64,000 nucleotides of DNA from Pantoea allii. Lineage in GTDB: Bacteria; Pseudomonadota; Gammaproteobacteria; Enterobacterales; Enterobacteriaceae. The DNA is taken from positions 1,552 through 65,551 of the forward strand of contig NZ_NTMH01000041.1 of NCBI RefSeq assembly GCF_002307475.1, written 5' to 3'. The number at the start of each line of letters is the position of its first letter. Within the stretch, counting starts at the first letter, position 1. Below, piece after piece: positions 8,366-17,807 of this stretch. Both the position numbers and the translations under genes were made by a program. Under the pieces are notes generated by a model, which saw only the letters and a list, made by a program, of their open reading frames with translations, ran no database searches and was not told the DNA's origin.

Positions 8366-9037
8366 ATGCGAATTTTACTCATTGAAGACGATCGCCTGAT
8401 TGGAGATGGCATCAAAGCAGGGCTCAGTAAGCTGGGGTTCAGCGTCGACTGGTTTGTCTCTGGTGAGGCGGGTTTTCAGGCATTAACGGCGGCGCCGTGG
8501 GATGCGGTCGTACTTGATTTGTCCCTGCCGGAGCGTGACGGGCTGGACATATTGCGCCAGTGGCGTCAGCAGGGGCACGATGTGCCGGTCCTTATCCTCA
8601 CCGCCCGCGATGCCCTGGATCAACGCGTTGAAGGATTACAGATGGGGGCTGACGATTATCTGTGCAAACCCTTTGCCCTTACAGAAGTTGCCGCACGGTT
8701 ACAGGCATTGATTCGCCGCCGCCACGGGCAACTTCAGCCCGAAATGCGCCACGGGGATGTGGTATTGATTCCAGGCAATCTTAGCGTAGAAAGAAACGGC
8801 GAAAACATTGCGTTAAAAAGCCGTGAGCTGGCGCTGCTTGAGCTGTTTATGCGTAATCCGGGTCGGGTACTGACGCGTAGCCAGCTTGAAGAAAAGTTGT
8901 ATACCTGGGATACCGAAGTGTCGAGTAACGCGGTGGAAGTGCATATTCATCATCTGCGTAAGAAGCTCGGTAATCGCTTTATCCGCACTATCCACGGCGT
9001 GGGTTATACGCTGGGAGACAGCGAATGCGATCGATGA
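8366..9037 (+). CDS. qseB: Response regulator QseB (OmpR/PhoB family)
   Basis: DNA-binding response regulator of the QseBC (PreAB) two-component system. 223 aa: receiver domain with acidic pocket ED8-D9 and phospho-acceptor Asp51 (VLDLSLPERDG), conserved Thr/Lys region LILTARDA and DDYLCKPF, then an OmpR-type winged helix with the typical ending HIHHLRKKLGNRFIRTIHGVGYTLG. An AGGGAGAG ribosome site precedes the ATG. It overlaps qseC by 13 bases. The CTTAA repeat upstream suggests autoregulation. Confidence 0.92.
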   Translation: MRILLIEDDRLIGDGIKAGLSKLGFSVDWFVSGEAGFQALTAAPWDAVVLDLSLPERDGLDILRQWRQQGHDVPVLILTARDALDQRVEGLQMGADDYLCKPFALTEVAARLQALIRRRHGQLQPEMRHGDVVLIPGNLSVERNGENIALKSRELALLELFMRNPGRVLTRSQLEEKLYTWDTEVSSNAVEVHIHHLRKKLGNRFIRTIHGVGYTLGDSECDR

Positions 9038-10365
9038 GTTTGTTCCTGCGTCTTGGCATTGGCCTGGTGCTGATCCTGGGCATTTGCTGGGGAACAGCGA
9101 CGCTCAGCGCCTGGTATAAAACGCGTGACACCATTAATGAGCTGTTTGATACGCAACAAATGTTGCTCGCTAAACGCCTGCTGACCCTGGACTTTACCTC
9201 GCTCAACGGCACGTCGCTGCCAAAAACGAAAACGCTGTTACACCATAATCGTGGCGAACAGGACGATGACGCGCTGGCCTTCGCGGTATTCGACCGCGCG
9301 GGGAAACAGATCCTCAACGATGGCGATAATGGCAAAGATCTGCCCTTTAATGCGGATCATCAAGGTTTCCAGAATGGCCAGCTTAACGGGGATGACGATC
9401 TCTGGCGTTTTGTCTGGCTGACCACGCCCGATCAACGTTACCGTGTCGTCGTCGGCCAGGAGTGGGAATACCGTGATGATATGGCAAAAGATCTGGTCAA
9501 TGCCGGCATGGTGCCCTGGCTGATTTCCTTGCCTTTTATGCTGCTGATGTTGACGGGCCTGGTCTGGTACGAACTTCGTCCACTAAAAAAACTGAGCCAG
9601 CAGCTTGCCGCGCGCGCACCTGATGATGACGCGCCCTTGCAGGCCCAGCGCGTTCCTAAAGAAGTCCGCCCGTTGATTGATGCACTTAACGGCCTGTTCA
9701 GCCGCATTCATACCATGATGCAGCGGGAACGCCGCTTCACATCCGATGCGGCTCACGAATTACGCAGCCCGCTGGCCGCGCTGCAGGTGCAAAGCGAAGT
9801 CATTCAGTTGGCCGCCGATGACGAGGCGATGCGCACCCACGCGCTGCAGCAGTTGGATGCCGGTATCGTCCGGGCCACCCGCCTGGTTGATCAGTTGCTT
9901 ACGCTGTCGCGCATTGAAGCCGATGATGTCCGCAAGGCGTTCCAGCCCGTTATTCTGAAAAAGGTGGCACAGGACACGCTGGCTTCACAGTTACCGCTGG
10001 CAGATAAGGCTGACATTAGGTTACGCCTTAACGCTACCGCCGATCCGGTTATTTCGGGACATGCGCTGCTGCTGTCTCTGCTGATCAGAAATCTGCTGGA
10101 TAATGCTATCCGCTATACACCATCAGGCAGCCGCGTTGACCTTACCCTTAGCCAGAATACGTTAAAGGTGGAAGATAACGGCAACGGTTTATCGGCAGAT
10201 GAACTGCAACGCCTGGGGGAACGTTTCTGGCGTCCGCCGGGGCAGGAAAAAAGCGGCAGTGGGCTGGGGTTATCGATAGTGCGCAATATTGCACAGCTGC
10301 ATGGCATGACACTGCACTTTGCTCCGCATCCCGGCGGCGGATTATGCGTCACGCTACGTTGGTAA
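9025..10365 (+). CDS. qseC: Sensor histidine kinase QseC
   Basis: Inner-membrane sensor kinase partnered with QseB. 446 aa: TM1 (about 5-27), a periplasmic domain with the family motif ELFDTQQMLLAKRL (39-52) and a long acidic stretch, TM2 (about 163-182), HAMP-like linker, dimerization/phosphoacceptor helix with His244 in DAAHELRSPLAAL, and a HATPase domain with N box NLLDNAIRYTP and G boxes (GSGLGLSIV). Start at 9025 has GGAGA six bases upstream; a second ATG nine bases later is possible. E. coli QseC has been reported to respond to catecholamines and autoinducer-3; whether this one does cannot be seen. In E. coli this pair is far from oriC, so its place between rbs and kup is a lineage difference. 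Confidence 0.92.
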   Translation: MRSMSLFLRLGIGLVLILGICWGTATLSAWYKTRDTINELFDTQQMLLAKRLLTLDFTSLNGTSLPKTKTLLHHNRGEQDDDALAFAVFDRAGKQILNDGDNGKDLPFNADHQGFQNGQLNGDDDLWRFVWLTTPDQRYRVVVGQEWEYRDDMAKDLVNAGMVPWLISLPFMLLMLTGLVWYELRPLKKLSQQLAARAPDDDAPLQAQRVPKEVRPLIDALNGLFSRIHTMMQRERRFTSDAAHELRSPLAALQVQSEVIQLAADDEAMRTHALQQLDAGIVRATRLVDQLLTLSRIEADDVRKAFQPVILKKVAQDTLASQLPLADKADIRLRLNATADPVISGHALLLSLLIRNLLDNAIRYTPSGSRVDLTLSQNTLKVEDNGNGLSADELQRLGERFWRPPGQEKSGSGLGLSIVRNIAQLHGMTLHFAPHPGGGLCVTLRW

Positions 10366-10368
10366 CAC

Positions 10369-10393
10369 ACTGCGCCTGACTGGCAGGCGCAGT
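10369..10393. terminator. Hairpin between convergent qseC and kup
   Basis: Perfect 10-bp inverted repeat ACTGCGCCTG / CAGGCGCAGT with a 5-base loop, in the 34-bp gap between two convergent genes. There is no clear T run on either side, so it could be a stabilizing 3' stem rather than an intrinsic terminator. Confidence 0.55.
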
Positions 10394-10399
10394 CGTCGT

Positions 10400-12268
10400 C
10401 TAAATCTCGACCTGCGTACCCAGTTCTATTACCCGGTTTGGCGGGATCTCAAACTGATCGGGCGCACGTAGCGCATTGCGTTGTAGCGTCATAAACAACT
10501 TGCCGCGCAGACGCAAATACCAGGGCCGTTTACCGATAATCAGCGACTCATGGGACATAAAGAAAGACGTCTCCATCATCCGGCAGTTAAGTCCTTCCAG
10601 ACCGCAACGGTGGAAAATCTCTTCCACGTTCGGTGTTTCGCGCCAGCCGTAACTCGCCACCACGCGCCAGAAGGTGGGCGACAGCTGTTCGATGGTGACG
10701 CGCCGGACGTTATGCACGTAAGGTGCATCTTCAGTACGCAGGGTTAACAGCACGACGCGTTCATGCAGCACCTTGTTGTGCTTCAGGTTGTGCAGCATGG
10801 CAAAAGGAATAACGTTCAGTGCACGCGACATGTAAACCGCGGTGCCCGGCACGCGCACAGGCGGCGATTTTTCCAGAGAGGCAATCATCGCCTCCAGGGA
10901 GTTACCGTGTTCATGCATGCGGCGCAGCAAACGAAAACGTTCGCTCTTCCACGTGGTCATCACGATAAACATCATCAGCGCCAGCGTCAGCGGCAGCCAG
11001 CCACCAGAGAAAATCTTGATTAGGTTGGCCGAGAACAGCGACACATCAATACACAGCATGGCAATTAAAATCAGCCCCACCAGATAACGATTCCAGTGCC
11101 AGTTCAGTATCGCGACGGTCGCGCAAAGAATAGAGGTCAGTACCATTGTCCCCGTCACCGCAATACCGTAAGCCGCGGCCAGGTTACTGGAGTGCTCAAA
11201 GCCGATGATGACAATCACAACAGAGAAATAAAGCAGCCAGTTAATTACCGGAATATAGATCTGCCCAGACTCATTTTCTGATGTATGAACGATGCGCATA
11301 GGAGGTAAATAACCCAGGCGCACGGCCTGGCGGGTTAACGAGAAAACCCCGGAAATCACCGCCTGTGAGGCGATGACGGTGGCTAACGTCGCCAGAATTA
11401 ACATGGGAATCAGCGCCCAGTCGGGTGCCAGCAGGAAAAATGGGTTTTTGATCGCTTCAGGGTGCTTCAGTAACAACGCGCCCTGACCGAAATAGTTGAG
11501 CACCAGCGAAGGCAGCACCACCACAAACCATGCCAGCCGGATAGGGAATTTACCAAAATGCCCCATATCCGCATACAGCGCTTCGACGCCCGTAATCGCC
11601 AGTACCACCGCGCCGAGCGCAAAAAAGGAAACCGTCTTATATTCCACAAAGAAGTGCAGCGCCCAGTAGGGGTTTAATGCCTGTAATACCTCAGGATTAT
11701 TGAGAATGCTGCGCGCACCCAGTACGGCCAGGACGATAAACCACAGCAGCATGACGGGCGCGAACAGTTTACCCACGATACCGGTGCCATGTTTTTGAAT
11801 GACAAACAGCAGGGTCAGCACGGCAATGGCCATCGGCACAATATAGCTGTCGAGGCTTGGCGCAGCGATTTCCAGACCTTCAATCGCCGACAATACGGAT
11901 ACGGCAGGGGTGATCACCACCTCACCATAGAAAAAACTGCCGCCAATGAGCCCCATAATCACCAGGATCGCAGTGGCACGTCCGCCCGTATTTCGCCCGG
12001 CCAGCGACATCAGCGTCAGAATACCGCCTTCTCCGGCATTGTCGGCACGCATCACGTAGCTGATATATTTCAGCGACACCACCAGCACCAGCAGCCAGAA
12101 AATCAGCGAAAGAAAGCCAAAGACCGCATCCCGTTCCACGCCAAAGCCAAACTGCCCCGAAAGACATTCGCGTAAGGTGTAAAGCGGACTGGTGCCGATA
12201 TCCCCGTAGACGACACCAATGGCAGCCAGCGTTAATCCGCCTAGTGAGTGCTTATTATCCGAGCTCAT
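10400..12268 (-). CDS. kup: Low-affinity potassium transport protein Kup (TrkD)
   Basis: Proton-coupled K+ importer of the KUP/HAK/KT family in the inner membrane. 622 aa with about 12 hydrophobic segments in the first 440 residues and a cytoplasmic C-terminal domain ending PPNRVIELGTQVEI. The selectivity-related opening GVVYGDIGTSPLYTLRE is present. The start at 12268 (MSSDNKHSLGG) gives the E. coli length; an earlier in-frame start adds 12 residues without family support. Divergent from ravA, as in E. coli, with a 262-bp shared upstream region. Confidence 0.95.
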   Translation of the reverse strand: MSSDNKHSLGGLTLAAIGVVYGDIGTSPLYTLRECLSGQFGFGVERDAVFGFLSLIFWLLVLVVSLKYISYVMRADNAGEGGILTLMSLAGRNTGGRATAILVIMGLIGGSFFYGEVVITPAVSVLSAIEGLEIAAPSLDSYIVPMAIAVLTLLFVIQKHGTGIVGKLFAPVMLLWFIVLAVLGARSILNNPEVLQALNPYWALHFFVEYKTVSFFALGAVVLAITGVEALYADMGHFGKFPIRLAWFVVVLPSLVLNYFGQGALLLKHPEAIKNPFFLLAPDWALIPMLILATLATVIASQAVISGVFSLTRQAVRLGYLPPMRIVHTSENESGQIYIPVINWLLYFSVVIVIIGFEHSSNLAAAYGIAVTGTMVLTSILCATVAILNWHWNRYLVGLILIAMLCIDVSLFSANLIKIFSGGWLPLTLALMMFIVMTTWKSERFRLLRRMHEHGNSLEAMIASLEKSPPVRVPGTAVYMSRALNVIPFAMLHNLKHNKVLHERVVLLTLRTEDAPYVHNVRRVTIEQLSPTFWRVVASYGWRETPNVEEIFHRCGLEGLNCRMMETSFFMSHESLIIGKRPWYLRLRGKLFMTLQRNALRAPDQFEIPPNRVIELGTQVEI

Positions 12269-12530
12269 AAAATTATCTTTTGTTGGAGTCTGAGAGGCGC
12301 ACAAGCCATCAAAAAGCGCACAGTATGCACGTATTCACAAAAATTCCTACCTCCGTCGTGGTAACAGACGGCCATCCCCTGTTTTTTCTGTTGCCTGCAA
12401 TCTTTAAAGCCGTGTTGTCGAACCTTCTGAAACAAAAAAGCTGACATCGATTAACGCTTTCGCGCATCATACCCTATAGAGTATTGCGTTCGCTAAAACG
12501 CGGCGGCTCGACGATTGTAAGGACATTGAT

Positions 12531-14033
12531 GTGATTATGGCTCAACCCCATCTTTTGGCAGAAAGAATTTCTCGTCTCAGCAATGCGTTAGAAAAAGGTT
12601 TGTATGAGCGTCATCATGCCATTCGACTTTGCCTTCTCGCCGCCCTCAGCGGCGAAAGCGTGTTTCTGCTGGGGCCGCCGGGCATAGCAAAAAGCCTGAT
12701 TGCCCGCCGCCTGAAGTGCGCCTTCCAGCATGCCCGCGCCTTTGAGTATCTGATGACCCGCTTTTCCACGCCGGAGGAAGTGTTTGGTCCACTGTCGATT
12801 CAGGCGTTAAAAGATGAAGGCCGCTACCAACGGCTGACCAAGGGCTATCTACCGGATGCAGAAATCGTATTTCTGGATGAGATCTGGAAAGCAGGCCCGG
12901 CAATCCTCAACACGCTGCTCACCGCCATCAACGAACGCCGTTTCCGCAACGGTGATAGCGAAGAAAAAATCCCCATGCGCTTGCTGGTCACGGCCTCGAA
13001 TGAGCTACCGGAAGCCGACAGCGGGCTCGAAGCCCTCTATGACCGTATGTTAATTCGTCTGTGGCTGGATAACGTGCATGAAAAGCAGAACTTCCGCAGC
13101 ATGCTGACTCATCATCAGGATGAAAATGACAATCCGGTCGCCGAATCGCTGCGCATCAGTGACGAAGAGTATGTGCAATGGCAACAAGGTATCAGTCAGG
13201 TCACGCTGCCCGATAACGTGTTCGAACTGATCTATCAGCTACGTCAGCAGTTGGAAAAGCTGCCAGATGCGCCTTACATCTCCGATCGTCGCTGGAAAAA
13301 AGCCATACATCTGCTGCAGGCCAGCGCCTTTTACAGCGGGCGAAACACCATTGCTCCGCTGGATCTGATCTTGTTGAAAGACTGTTTGTGGCACGACGTC
13401 ACTTCGATGCAACTTCTGGATCGCGAAATCGATCAGTTGATGACGCAACATGCCTGGCAACAGCAGGCCATGCTACTCAGGCTTCAGCAACTCAAGGCGC
13501 GACGTCTGGCACTGCAACAGCAGCAAAGCGTGGCCGTCGCCATTACGCTTGAGAAACACAGCGGCATGTTCAGCCGTAAACCGCATTACGATATGCCCGA
13601 AAGCTTTACCGATGCGCAGTTAACCCTGATGCTGCAAAAGCCGCTTACACTGCATGATATGCAGGTCACGCATCTGGTTATTGAGCGTGAAGCGCTGAAT
13701 CACTGGCTACAGAAAGGTGGTGACGTTCGCGGCAAATTAAACGGCATTGGCTTTGCACAAACGCTGGATATGCTGGTGGATGCTCAACATTGTCTGGCCG
13801 TGCGTGATGTCAGTCTGCAAACATCCAGGCTGACTCTGCCGGGCGCAAGCAGCAGTGATGCGCTGCCTGAGGAAATCCGCGAAGCGCTGGATGAACTCGA
13901 CAGCCAGCTACGTCAGCAGCGCCATCAGTTCAGCCAGCAACAACGTTGCCTGTTTATCAGTGATGACTGGCTGGCTCGCGTCGAAACCAGCCTGCAGGAC
14001 GTGGCGGAACAACTTAAACAGGCGCGTAAATGA
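12531..14033 (+). CDS. ravA: MoxR-family AAA+ ATPase RavA
   Basis: Hexameric AAA+ ATPase that works with ViaA and, in E. coli, binds the inducible lysine decarboxylase LdcI and affects respiratory complexes and aminoglycoside uptake. 500 aa: Walker A GPPGIAKS (48-55), Walker B VFLDEI, sensor regions (VTASNELPEADSG), then the C-terminal LARA/triple-helical region. AAGGA lies 8 bases before a GTG (12531) and 14 before an ATG (12537); I chose the GTG, but MAQPHLLAER from the ATG matches the E. coli N terminus and is a real alternative. Overlaps viaA by 4 bases (ATGA). Confidence 0.93.
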   Translation: MIMAQPHLLAERISRLSNALEKGLYERHHAIRLCLLAALSGESVFLLGPPGIAKSLIARRLKCAFQHARAFEYLMTRFSTPEEVFGPLSIQALKDEGRYQRLTKGYLPDAEIVFLDEIWKAGPAILNTLLTAINERRFRNGDSEEKIPMRLLVTASNELPEADSGLEALYDRMLIRLWLDNVHEKQNFRSMLTHHQDENDNPVAESLRISDEEYVQWQQGISQVTLPDNVFELIYQLRQQLEKLPDAPYISDRRWKKAIHLLQASAFYSGRNTIAPLDLILLKDCLWHDVTSMQLLDREIDQLMTQHAWQQQAMLLRLQQLKARRLALQQQQSVAVAITLEKHSGMFSRKPHYDMPESFTDAQLTLMLQKPLTLHDMQVTHLVIEREALNHWLQKGGDVRGKLNGIGFAQTLDMLVDAQHCLAVRDVSLQTSRLTLPGASSSDALPEEIREALDELDSQLRQQRHQFSQQQRCLFISDDWLARVETSLQDVAEQLKQARK

Positions 14034-15490
14034 TCTCTCTGGAGACGCTGAGTACCCTGCTGTCAATCGGTGAAACCGAACTGATTGAAGAGTTAATTCT
14101 GGCACTCCTCGCGTCCCCACAGCTGGCCCTGTTCTTTGAAAAATTCCCCGGCATGAAAAAGGCGCTGTTACGCGACGTTCCTCGCTGGAAGGCGGAGATT
14201 GATGCCGAACTCAAAGCCACGCCCGTACCGGAAGCGCTGGCGGAAGAGTTTCAGTTATTCCAGCGTATTCAGTTACTCAGCGATCGTGAATTCAGCCAGC
14301 AGCTCGATGAAACCCTTGCTCACCTTGAACGTCTGACGTCCCCTTTTCTGGAAGAGGCACAACGCCTGCTGCTTCATAACGATCCCGGCAATCTTAGCAG
14401 CGCTCAGCATACGCTGTTCCTGCAACGCTGGCGGCTCAGCCTTACGCTGCAAACGCTAACGCTTAATGAGCAGCTTCTTGAGCAGCAACGCGAACGTCTG
14501 ATGGCCGAGTTACAGCAACGTATGGCATTGAGCGGTCAACTGGCGCCGGTTCTGGCAGACGATGACGAAGCCGCAGCCGGACGCTTATGGGATATGGGCA
14601 AAGCCCCGCTTCAGCACGGCGACTACCAGCTGATGTTGCAGTACGGTGAGTTTCTGGCGCAGCAGCCTGAATTAATGAAGCTGGCCCAGCAGTTAGGCCG
14701 CAGCCGTGAAGCAAAATCGGTTCCCTCGCAGGACGCACCGATGGAGGCCTTTCATCACCTGGTGCGCGAACCTGATGCCGTACCGGAAGAAGTCAGCGGC
14801 ATTCATCAGAGTGATGATGTGCTGCGTTTGCTGCCGCCCGAGCTGGCGGCGTTAAGCGTCAGCGAGCTTGAACTTGAGTTCTACCGCAGGCTGGTAGAGA
14901 AGCGACTGCTTACTTACAAACTTCAGGGTGATGCCTGGCATGAAAAAATCACCCAACGTCCCGTCAGCCACCAGCAGCACGAAGAACAGCCACGAGGTCC
15001 GTTTATCGTGTGTGTCGACACCTCCGGTTCGATGGGCGGTTTTAATGAACGCTGCGCAAAAGCCTTTTGCCTGGCACTTCTCAAGGTCGCACTGGCCGAT
15101 CGCCGCCGCTGTTACATCATGTTATTCGCCCATGACGTAATTGGTTACGAATTAACAGGTGATGACGGACTGGAGCAGGCCATCCGTTTTCTCAGCCAAC
15201 GTTTTCGTGGCGGAACCGACCTCGCGGCCTGTCTTTCAGCCGTGGTCAAGCGGATGGAGGGCGCGTTATGGCACGATGCCGATGCCGTGATAGTGTCGGA
15301 TTTTATTGCGCAGCGCCTGCCAGAAGAGGTGGTACGCAGCGTTAAACACCGTCAGCAGCAACAGCAGCAGCGCTTCCATGCCGTCGCCATGTCTACGCAT
15401 GGAAAACCCGGCATTATGCGCATCTTCGATCACATCTGGCGTTTCGATACCGGCTTAAAGAGCCGCCTGTTACGTCACTGGCGCCGTTAA
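14030..15490 (+). CDS. viaA: VWA-domain protein ViaA
   Basis: Partner of RavA. 486 aa: an alpha-helical N-terminal two-thirds, then a von Willebrand factor A domain whose metal (MIDAS) motif DTSGSM lies around residue 330, with the later acidic MIDAS residue in the VSDFIAQRLPEE region. The RavA-ViaA pair is thought to act as a membrane-associated chaperone for Fe-S/respiratory enzymes. Start codon overlaps the ravA stop (ATGA), so expression is coupled. In E. coli the next gene is asnA on the opposite strand; here it is ovoA on the same strand. Confidence 0.93.
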   Translation: MISLETLSTLLSIGETELIEELILALLASPQLALFFEKFPGMKKALLRDVPRWKAEIDAELKATPVPEALAEEFQLFQRIQLLSDREFSQQLDETLAHLERLTSPFLEEAQRLLLHNDPGNLSSAQHTLFLQRWRLSLTLQTLTLNEQLLEQQRERLMAELQQRMALSGQLAPVLADDDEAAAGRLWDMGKAPLQHGDYQLMLQYGEFLAQQPELMKLAQQLGRSREAKSVPSQDAPMEAFHHLVREPDAVPEEVSGIHQSDDVLRLLPPELAALSVSELELEFYRRLVEKRLLTYKLQGDAWHEKITQRPVSHQQHEEQPRGPFIVCVDTSGSMGGFNERCAKAFCLALLKVALADRRRCYIMLFAHDVIGYELTGDDGLEQAIRFLSQRFRGGTDLAACLSAVVKRMEGALWHDADAVIVSDFIAQRLPEEVVRSVKHRQQQQQQRFHAVAMSTHGKPGIMRIFDHIWRFDTGLKSRLLRHWRR

Positions 15491-15564
15491 GCGAGGCAGC
15501 AGAAATTCCATTTTGCTTTATAGTAAATATCTGCAATTACTTATTCAGCAATCAGGAGTGTCCT

Positions 15565-17703
15565 GTGAATACCGTTCAACCCCATCGCGATTTACCTGCG
15601 CCGACCCGTACGCTGATGCTCTCTGGCCAAAATGTCGAACAAAAACGTGCAGAGCTGCTGGCTTACTTCAATCAGACCTGGGCGCTGTACGAAGACCTGT
15701 TTACCTGTCTTAACGATCAGCGCGCCTGGTTTACCAAAGCGATTCCCCTGCGCCATCCGCTGATCTTCTATTTTGGTCACACCGCCACCTTCTACATTAA
15801 TAAGTTAATGGCGGGCCGTTACATCGATGACCGCATTGATGACCACATTGAAGCCATGCTGGCCATCGGCGTGGACGAAATGAGCTGGGATGACCTCAAT
15901 GACAACCATTATGACTGGCCTACAGTGGAAGCCGTGCGCGACTATCGCGGCAGCGTAAAAGCATTAGTGACGCAATTTATTCAGGAGATGCCGCTTGAAC
16001 TGCCCATCCGTTGGGACAGCCCGGCCTGGGTGATCCTTATGGGCATTGAGCATGAGCGAATCCACCTCGAAACCTCTAGCGTACTGATTCGTCAGTTGCC
16101 GGTTGAATGGGTGAAACCCCAGCAGCAGTGGCCTGCGTGTGCTGAAGCGCGCCATGACCGACAGTCAGTACCCGCGAATACGCTCGTTCCCCAGCCCGGC
16201 GGTCACATCACCCTTGGCAAGACAGATGAGACCTATGGTTGGGACAATGAATACGGTACTCAGCAAATTGAGCTAAAACCGTTTAAAGCCAGCAAAATGC
16301 TGGTCAGTAATGCAGAATTTTATGAGTTTGTGCAGGCTGGTGGCTATCGGGAAACCCGCTGGTGGGATGAAGAAGGTTTGGGCTGGCGTCAGTTTGCGCA
16401 GGCAGAGATGCCCACCTTCTGGGTGGGCGACGCTACGATGCCCGATCAGCTAAAACTCCGCCTGATGTGTGAAGAAATTTCCATGCCCTGGGACTGGCCA
16501 GCGGAAGTCAATCAGTTGGAAGCCGCTGCTTTCTGTCGCTGGAAAGCAGAAGAAACCGGTAAATCAGTGCAGCTACCCTGTGAGGCTGAATGGTACCAAC
16601 TCCGTGGGCAGGTAGAAGGCGATCAGCCAGACTGGCAGCAGGCTCCAGGCAATATTAACCTGGCTTACTGGGCTTCTTCCTGCCCGGTCGATCGTTTCCC
16701 TCAGGGTGAGTTTTACGACATCGTAGGTAATGTCTGGCAATGGACAACGACGCCGATCAATGGTTTCGAGGGGTTTAAAGTCCATCCGCTGTATGACGAT
16801 TTCTCTACGCCCACCTTTGATGGTAAGCACTCACTTATAAAAGGTGGAAGCTGGATTTCTACCGGCAATGAGGCGATCAAATCGTCACGTTATGCTTTCC
16901 GTCGCCACTTTTTCCAGCATGCCGGTTTCCGCTATGTGGTCTCCTCGCATCAGGAAACCATGGCGCTGAATCCCTATGAAACAGACAGCATGGTTTCGCA
17001 GTATCTCGATTTCCAGTACGGTCCGCGCTATTTCGGTGTCGATAACTACGCTGAAGCACTGGTCAAACTGGCACTGCCGCACAGTCAGAATCGAGGTGAA
17101 GCACTGGACATCGGTTGTGCAACCGGCCGCGCCAGTTTCGAGCTTGCCCGCCACTTTGAACATGTCACCGGGATGGATTACTCGGCGCGCTTTATCGATG
17201 TGGCGCTACAGCTCACGACCGGCGAAGATTTCCGATACGTGGTGCCAGAAGAAGGCGAGCTGGTGGAATATCGGCAGGTACGGCTCAAGGACTTTGATGT
17301 CAGTAACGAACAGGCGAAGCGTATTCAGTTTGTACAGGGCGATGCCTGTAATATGAAGCCTCAACCCGCGCGTTACGATCTGGTGCTGGCATCGAACCTG
17401 ATCGATCGTCTGCGTCAGCCGGCGCGCTTCCTTCAGGATGTAACACCTATGCTGCGTCCGGGTGGTGTCTTAGTGCTGTCATCGCCTTATACCTGGCTGG
17501 AAGAGTTTACACCGAAGGAAAACTGGCTGGGCGGCGTGCGTGAGAATGGCGAAGCCCTGACCACGCTGCAGGCGTTACAACGCCTGCTGGCCGCGGACTT
17601 CGAGCAAATCGGTTCTCCACAGGATGTGCCGTTTGTCATCCGTGAAACGGCCCGTAAGTTCCAGCACACGCTCGCTCAGGTGACGCTGTGGCGTAAGCGT
17701 TAA
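15565..17703 (+). CDS. ovoA: 5-histidylcysteine sulfoxide synthase / methyltransferase OvoA
   Basis: Bifunctional first enzyme of ovothiol synthesis: an iron(II) sulfoxide synthase joins cysteine and histidine with O2, and a C-terminal SAM methyltransferase acts on the later thiol-histidine. 712 aa: DinB-like domain with the three-His iron ligands expected at His72 (GHTATFY) and the HX3HXE motif HERIHLE (163-169); formylglycine-enzyme-like domain about 190-460 (FPQGEFYDIVGNVWQWT, KGGSWISTGNEA); methyltransferase from about 470 with ALDIGCATGRASFEL. The domain order separates it from EgtB, which lacks the methyltransferase. GTG start with AGGAG eight bases upstream. Monocistronic, between viaA and asnC, where E. 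coli has asnA. No separate OvoB-type lyase is visible nearby. Confidence 0.9.
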   Translation: MNTVQPHRDLPAPTRTLMLSGQNVEQKRAELLAYFNQTWALYEDLFTCLNDQRAWFTKAIPLRHPLIFYFGHTATFYINKLMAGRYIDDRIDDHIEAMLAIGVDEMSWDDLNDNHYDWPTVEAVRDYRGSVKALVTQFIQEMPLELPIRWDSPAWVILMGIEHERIHLETSSVLIRQLPVEWVKPQQQWPACAEARHDRQSVPANTLVPQPGGHITLGKTDETYGWDNEYGTQQIELKPFKASKMLVSNAEFYEFVQAGGYRETRWWDEEGLGWRQFAQAEMPTFWVGDATMPDQLKLRLMCEEISMPWDWPAEVNQLEAAAFCRWKAEETGKSVQLPCEAEWYQLRGQVEGDQPDWQQAPGNINLAYWASSCPVDRFPQGEFYDIVGNVWQWTTTPINGFEGFKVHPLYDDFSTPTFDGKHSLIKGGSWISTGNEAIKSSRYAFRRHFFQHAGFRYVVSSHQETMALNPYETDSMVSQYLDFQYGPRYFGVDNYAEALVKLALPHSQNRGEALDIGCATGRASFELARHFEHVTGMDYSARFIDVALQLTTGEDFRYVVPEEGELVEYRQVRLKDFDVSNEQAKRIQFVQGDACNMKPQPARYDLVLASNLIDRLRQPARFLQDVTPMLRPGGVLVLSSPYTWLEEFTPKENWLGGVRENGEALTTLQALQRLLAADFEQIGSPQDVPFVIRETARKFQHTLAQVTLWRKR

Positions 17704-17707
17704 GGTA

Positions 17708-17735
17708 ACCGGCAGCGGCTGATGCCGCTGCCGGT
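17708..17735 (+). terminator. Hairpin after ovoA
   Basis: Perfect 12-bp inverted repeat ACCGGCAGCGGC / GCCGCTGCCGGT with loop TGAT, four bases after the ovoA stop. The following DNA is moderately T-rich, but there is no continuous T tract. Confidence 0.65.
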
Positions 17736-17807
17736 GAGTTGCCAGTTTGATTATTTTGCTGCACATTCTCCTCAGTTCATTGAAGAAAAACGATAACGAG
17801 GATGACC

